24,922 bases of DNA from RGIG5579 sp045580105. Its GTDB lineage: Bacteria > Bacillota > Clostridia > Oscillospirales > SIG627. Positions 24,251 to 24,922 of the stretch are shown here, piece by piece. The stretch covers positions 1 to 24,922 of the forward strand of contig JAZNNH010000024.1 in the NCBI GenBank assembly GCA_045580105.1, read 5' to 3'. Below the pieces are notes generated by a model, which was given only the letters and a program-made list of their open reading frames with translations, was not told the origin of the DNA and made no database searches. Numbering within the stretch: the first letter of the stretch is position 1; every line of letters starts with the position of its first letter. Made by a program: the position numbers and the translations under genes.

Positions 24251-24922
24251 ATGTCTGTAAAAGTTGCTATTAACGGTTTCGGTCGTATCGGCCGTCTTGC
24301 TTTTCGCCAGATGTTCGCTGCTGATGGCTATGAAGTGGTTGCCATCAATGACCTGACCAATCCGAAAATGCTCGCTCACCTTCTGAAGTATGACTCTGCT
24401 CAGGGTCGCTACGGAAAGGCAGTTTCCGCTACCGACAATTCCATTATTGTTGACGGCAAGGAAATCCAGATTTATGCTGAGCCCGATGCTTCTAAGCTGC
24501 CTTGGGGCGAAATCGGTGTTGACGTTGTTCTCGAATGCACCGGCTTCTACACCTCCAAGGAAAAGGCAAGCGCTCACATCAAAGCAGGTGCTAAGAAGGT
24601 TGTTATTTCTGCTCCCGCAGGCAACGATCTTCCCACCGTTGTATTCAACGTAAACCACAACATCCTGACCAAGGATGACACCGTTATTTCCGCTGCTTCC
24701 TGCACCACCAACTGCTTGGCTCCCATGGCTAAGGCTCTGAATGACCTGGCTACCATCGAGTCCGGCATTATGTGCACCATCCACGCTTACACCGGCGACC
24801 AGATGATCCTCGACGGTCCTCACAGAAAGGGTGACTTCCGCAGAGCTCGTGCAGGCGCTGTGAACATCGTTCCCAACTCAACCGGTGCTGCAAAGGCAAT
24901 CGGTCTGGTTATCCCTGAGCTC
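24251..24922 (+). CDS. gap: Glyceraldehyde-3-phosphate dehydrogenase (5' part, runs off window)
   Basis: The first 224 residues are present; the family is usually about 335. The enzyme oxidises glyceraldehyde-3-phosphate to 1,3-bisphosphoglycerate with NAD+ in glycolysis. Residues include the NAD-binding INGFGRIGR, the catalytic Cys151 in SCTTNC, His178 in IHAYTGDQ and the DGPHRKGDFRRAR loop. NAD specificity is suggested by Asp in INDLTN. The ATG follows AAGGAG by 8 nt. Codon use differs from the surrounding genes and looks optimised, as expected for a highly expressed gene. The stop lies beyond the window. Confidence 0.97.
   Translation, partial: MSVKVAINGFGRIGRLAFRQMFAADGYEVVAINDLTNPKMLAHLLKYDSAQGRYGKAVSATDNSIIVDGKEIQIYAEPDASKLPWGEIGVDVVLECTGFYTSKEKASAHIKAGAKKVVISAPAGNDLPTVVFNVNHNILTKDDTVISAASCTTNCLAPMAKALNDLATIESGIMCTIHAYTGDQMILDGPHRKGDFRRARAGAVNIVPNSTGAAKAIGLVIPEL

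Noticed and set aside
1..24922. CRISPR arrays, insertion sequences, prophage genes or replication origins
   Set aside because: No regularly spaced repeats, transposase or integrase motifs or origin-like clusters were seen on either strand.

Overview
The window looks like a chromosomal segment of a Gram-positive, low-to-mid GC bacterium of the class Clostridia, probably a gut or anaerobic-digester lineage. The reasons are the strong AGGAGG-type ribosome binding sites, SigA-type promoters, tRNA genes with encoded CCA, a secreted LRR protein ending in a type I dockerin, and the metG-tatD gene pair typical of Firmicutes. I cannot name the genus. Hand counts give about 48% GC in typical genes.

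Region 1 (1-1835) opens with the last 20 bases of a tRNA joined directly to a 5S rRNA gene and its terminator. A small acidic lipoprotein and a secreted LRR-dockerin protein follow, each with its own promoter and terminator.

Region 2 (1836-3963, minus strand) is a tight three-gene operon: an RluA-type pseudouridine synthase, luxS and mtnN. MtnN makes S-ribosylhomocysteine and LuxS cleaves it, so the pair detoxifies S-adenosylhomocysteine and yields the AI-2 precursor. The operon's promoter is back to back with that of a tRNA-Lys(UUU) gene (4057-4132).

Region 3 (4354-21302, plus strand) is one long surface-polysaccharide locus of the Wzx/Wzy type. It contains a PglC-like initiating phosphoglycosyl transferase, a GNAT/FemAB-like protein, four glycosyltransferases (one on an AT-rich island), an O-antigen-polymerase-like protein, a flippase, a pyruvyl transferase and a TupA-like ATP-grasp protein. 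Precursor genes follow: UDP-GlcNAc 2-epimerase, a UDP-glucuronate 4-epimerase-like protein, UDP-glucose dehydrogenase, a GHMP kinase resembling galacturonokinase, a sugar nucleotidyltransferase, and a second nucleotidyltransferase-fold protein. The gene set predicts an acidic repeat unit with uronic acid, ManNAc and possibly pyruvate or an amino-acyl group. No chain-length regulator, tyrosine kinase or LytR-CpsA-Psr attachment enzyme is present in the window.

Region 4 (21329-24922) returns to housekeeping: metG with its own strong promoter, an overlapping TatD-family nuclease, and the first two thirds of gap (GAPDH), which runs off the end.

The least ordinary parts are the galacturonokinase-like/nucleotidyltransferase pair inside a de novo uronate pathway, the TupA-like protein next to uronate genes, the AT-rich glycosyltransferase, and the tRNA-5S junction with no spacer.
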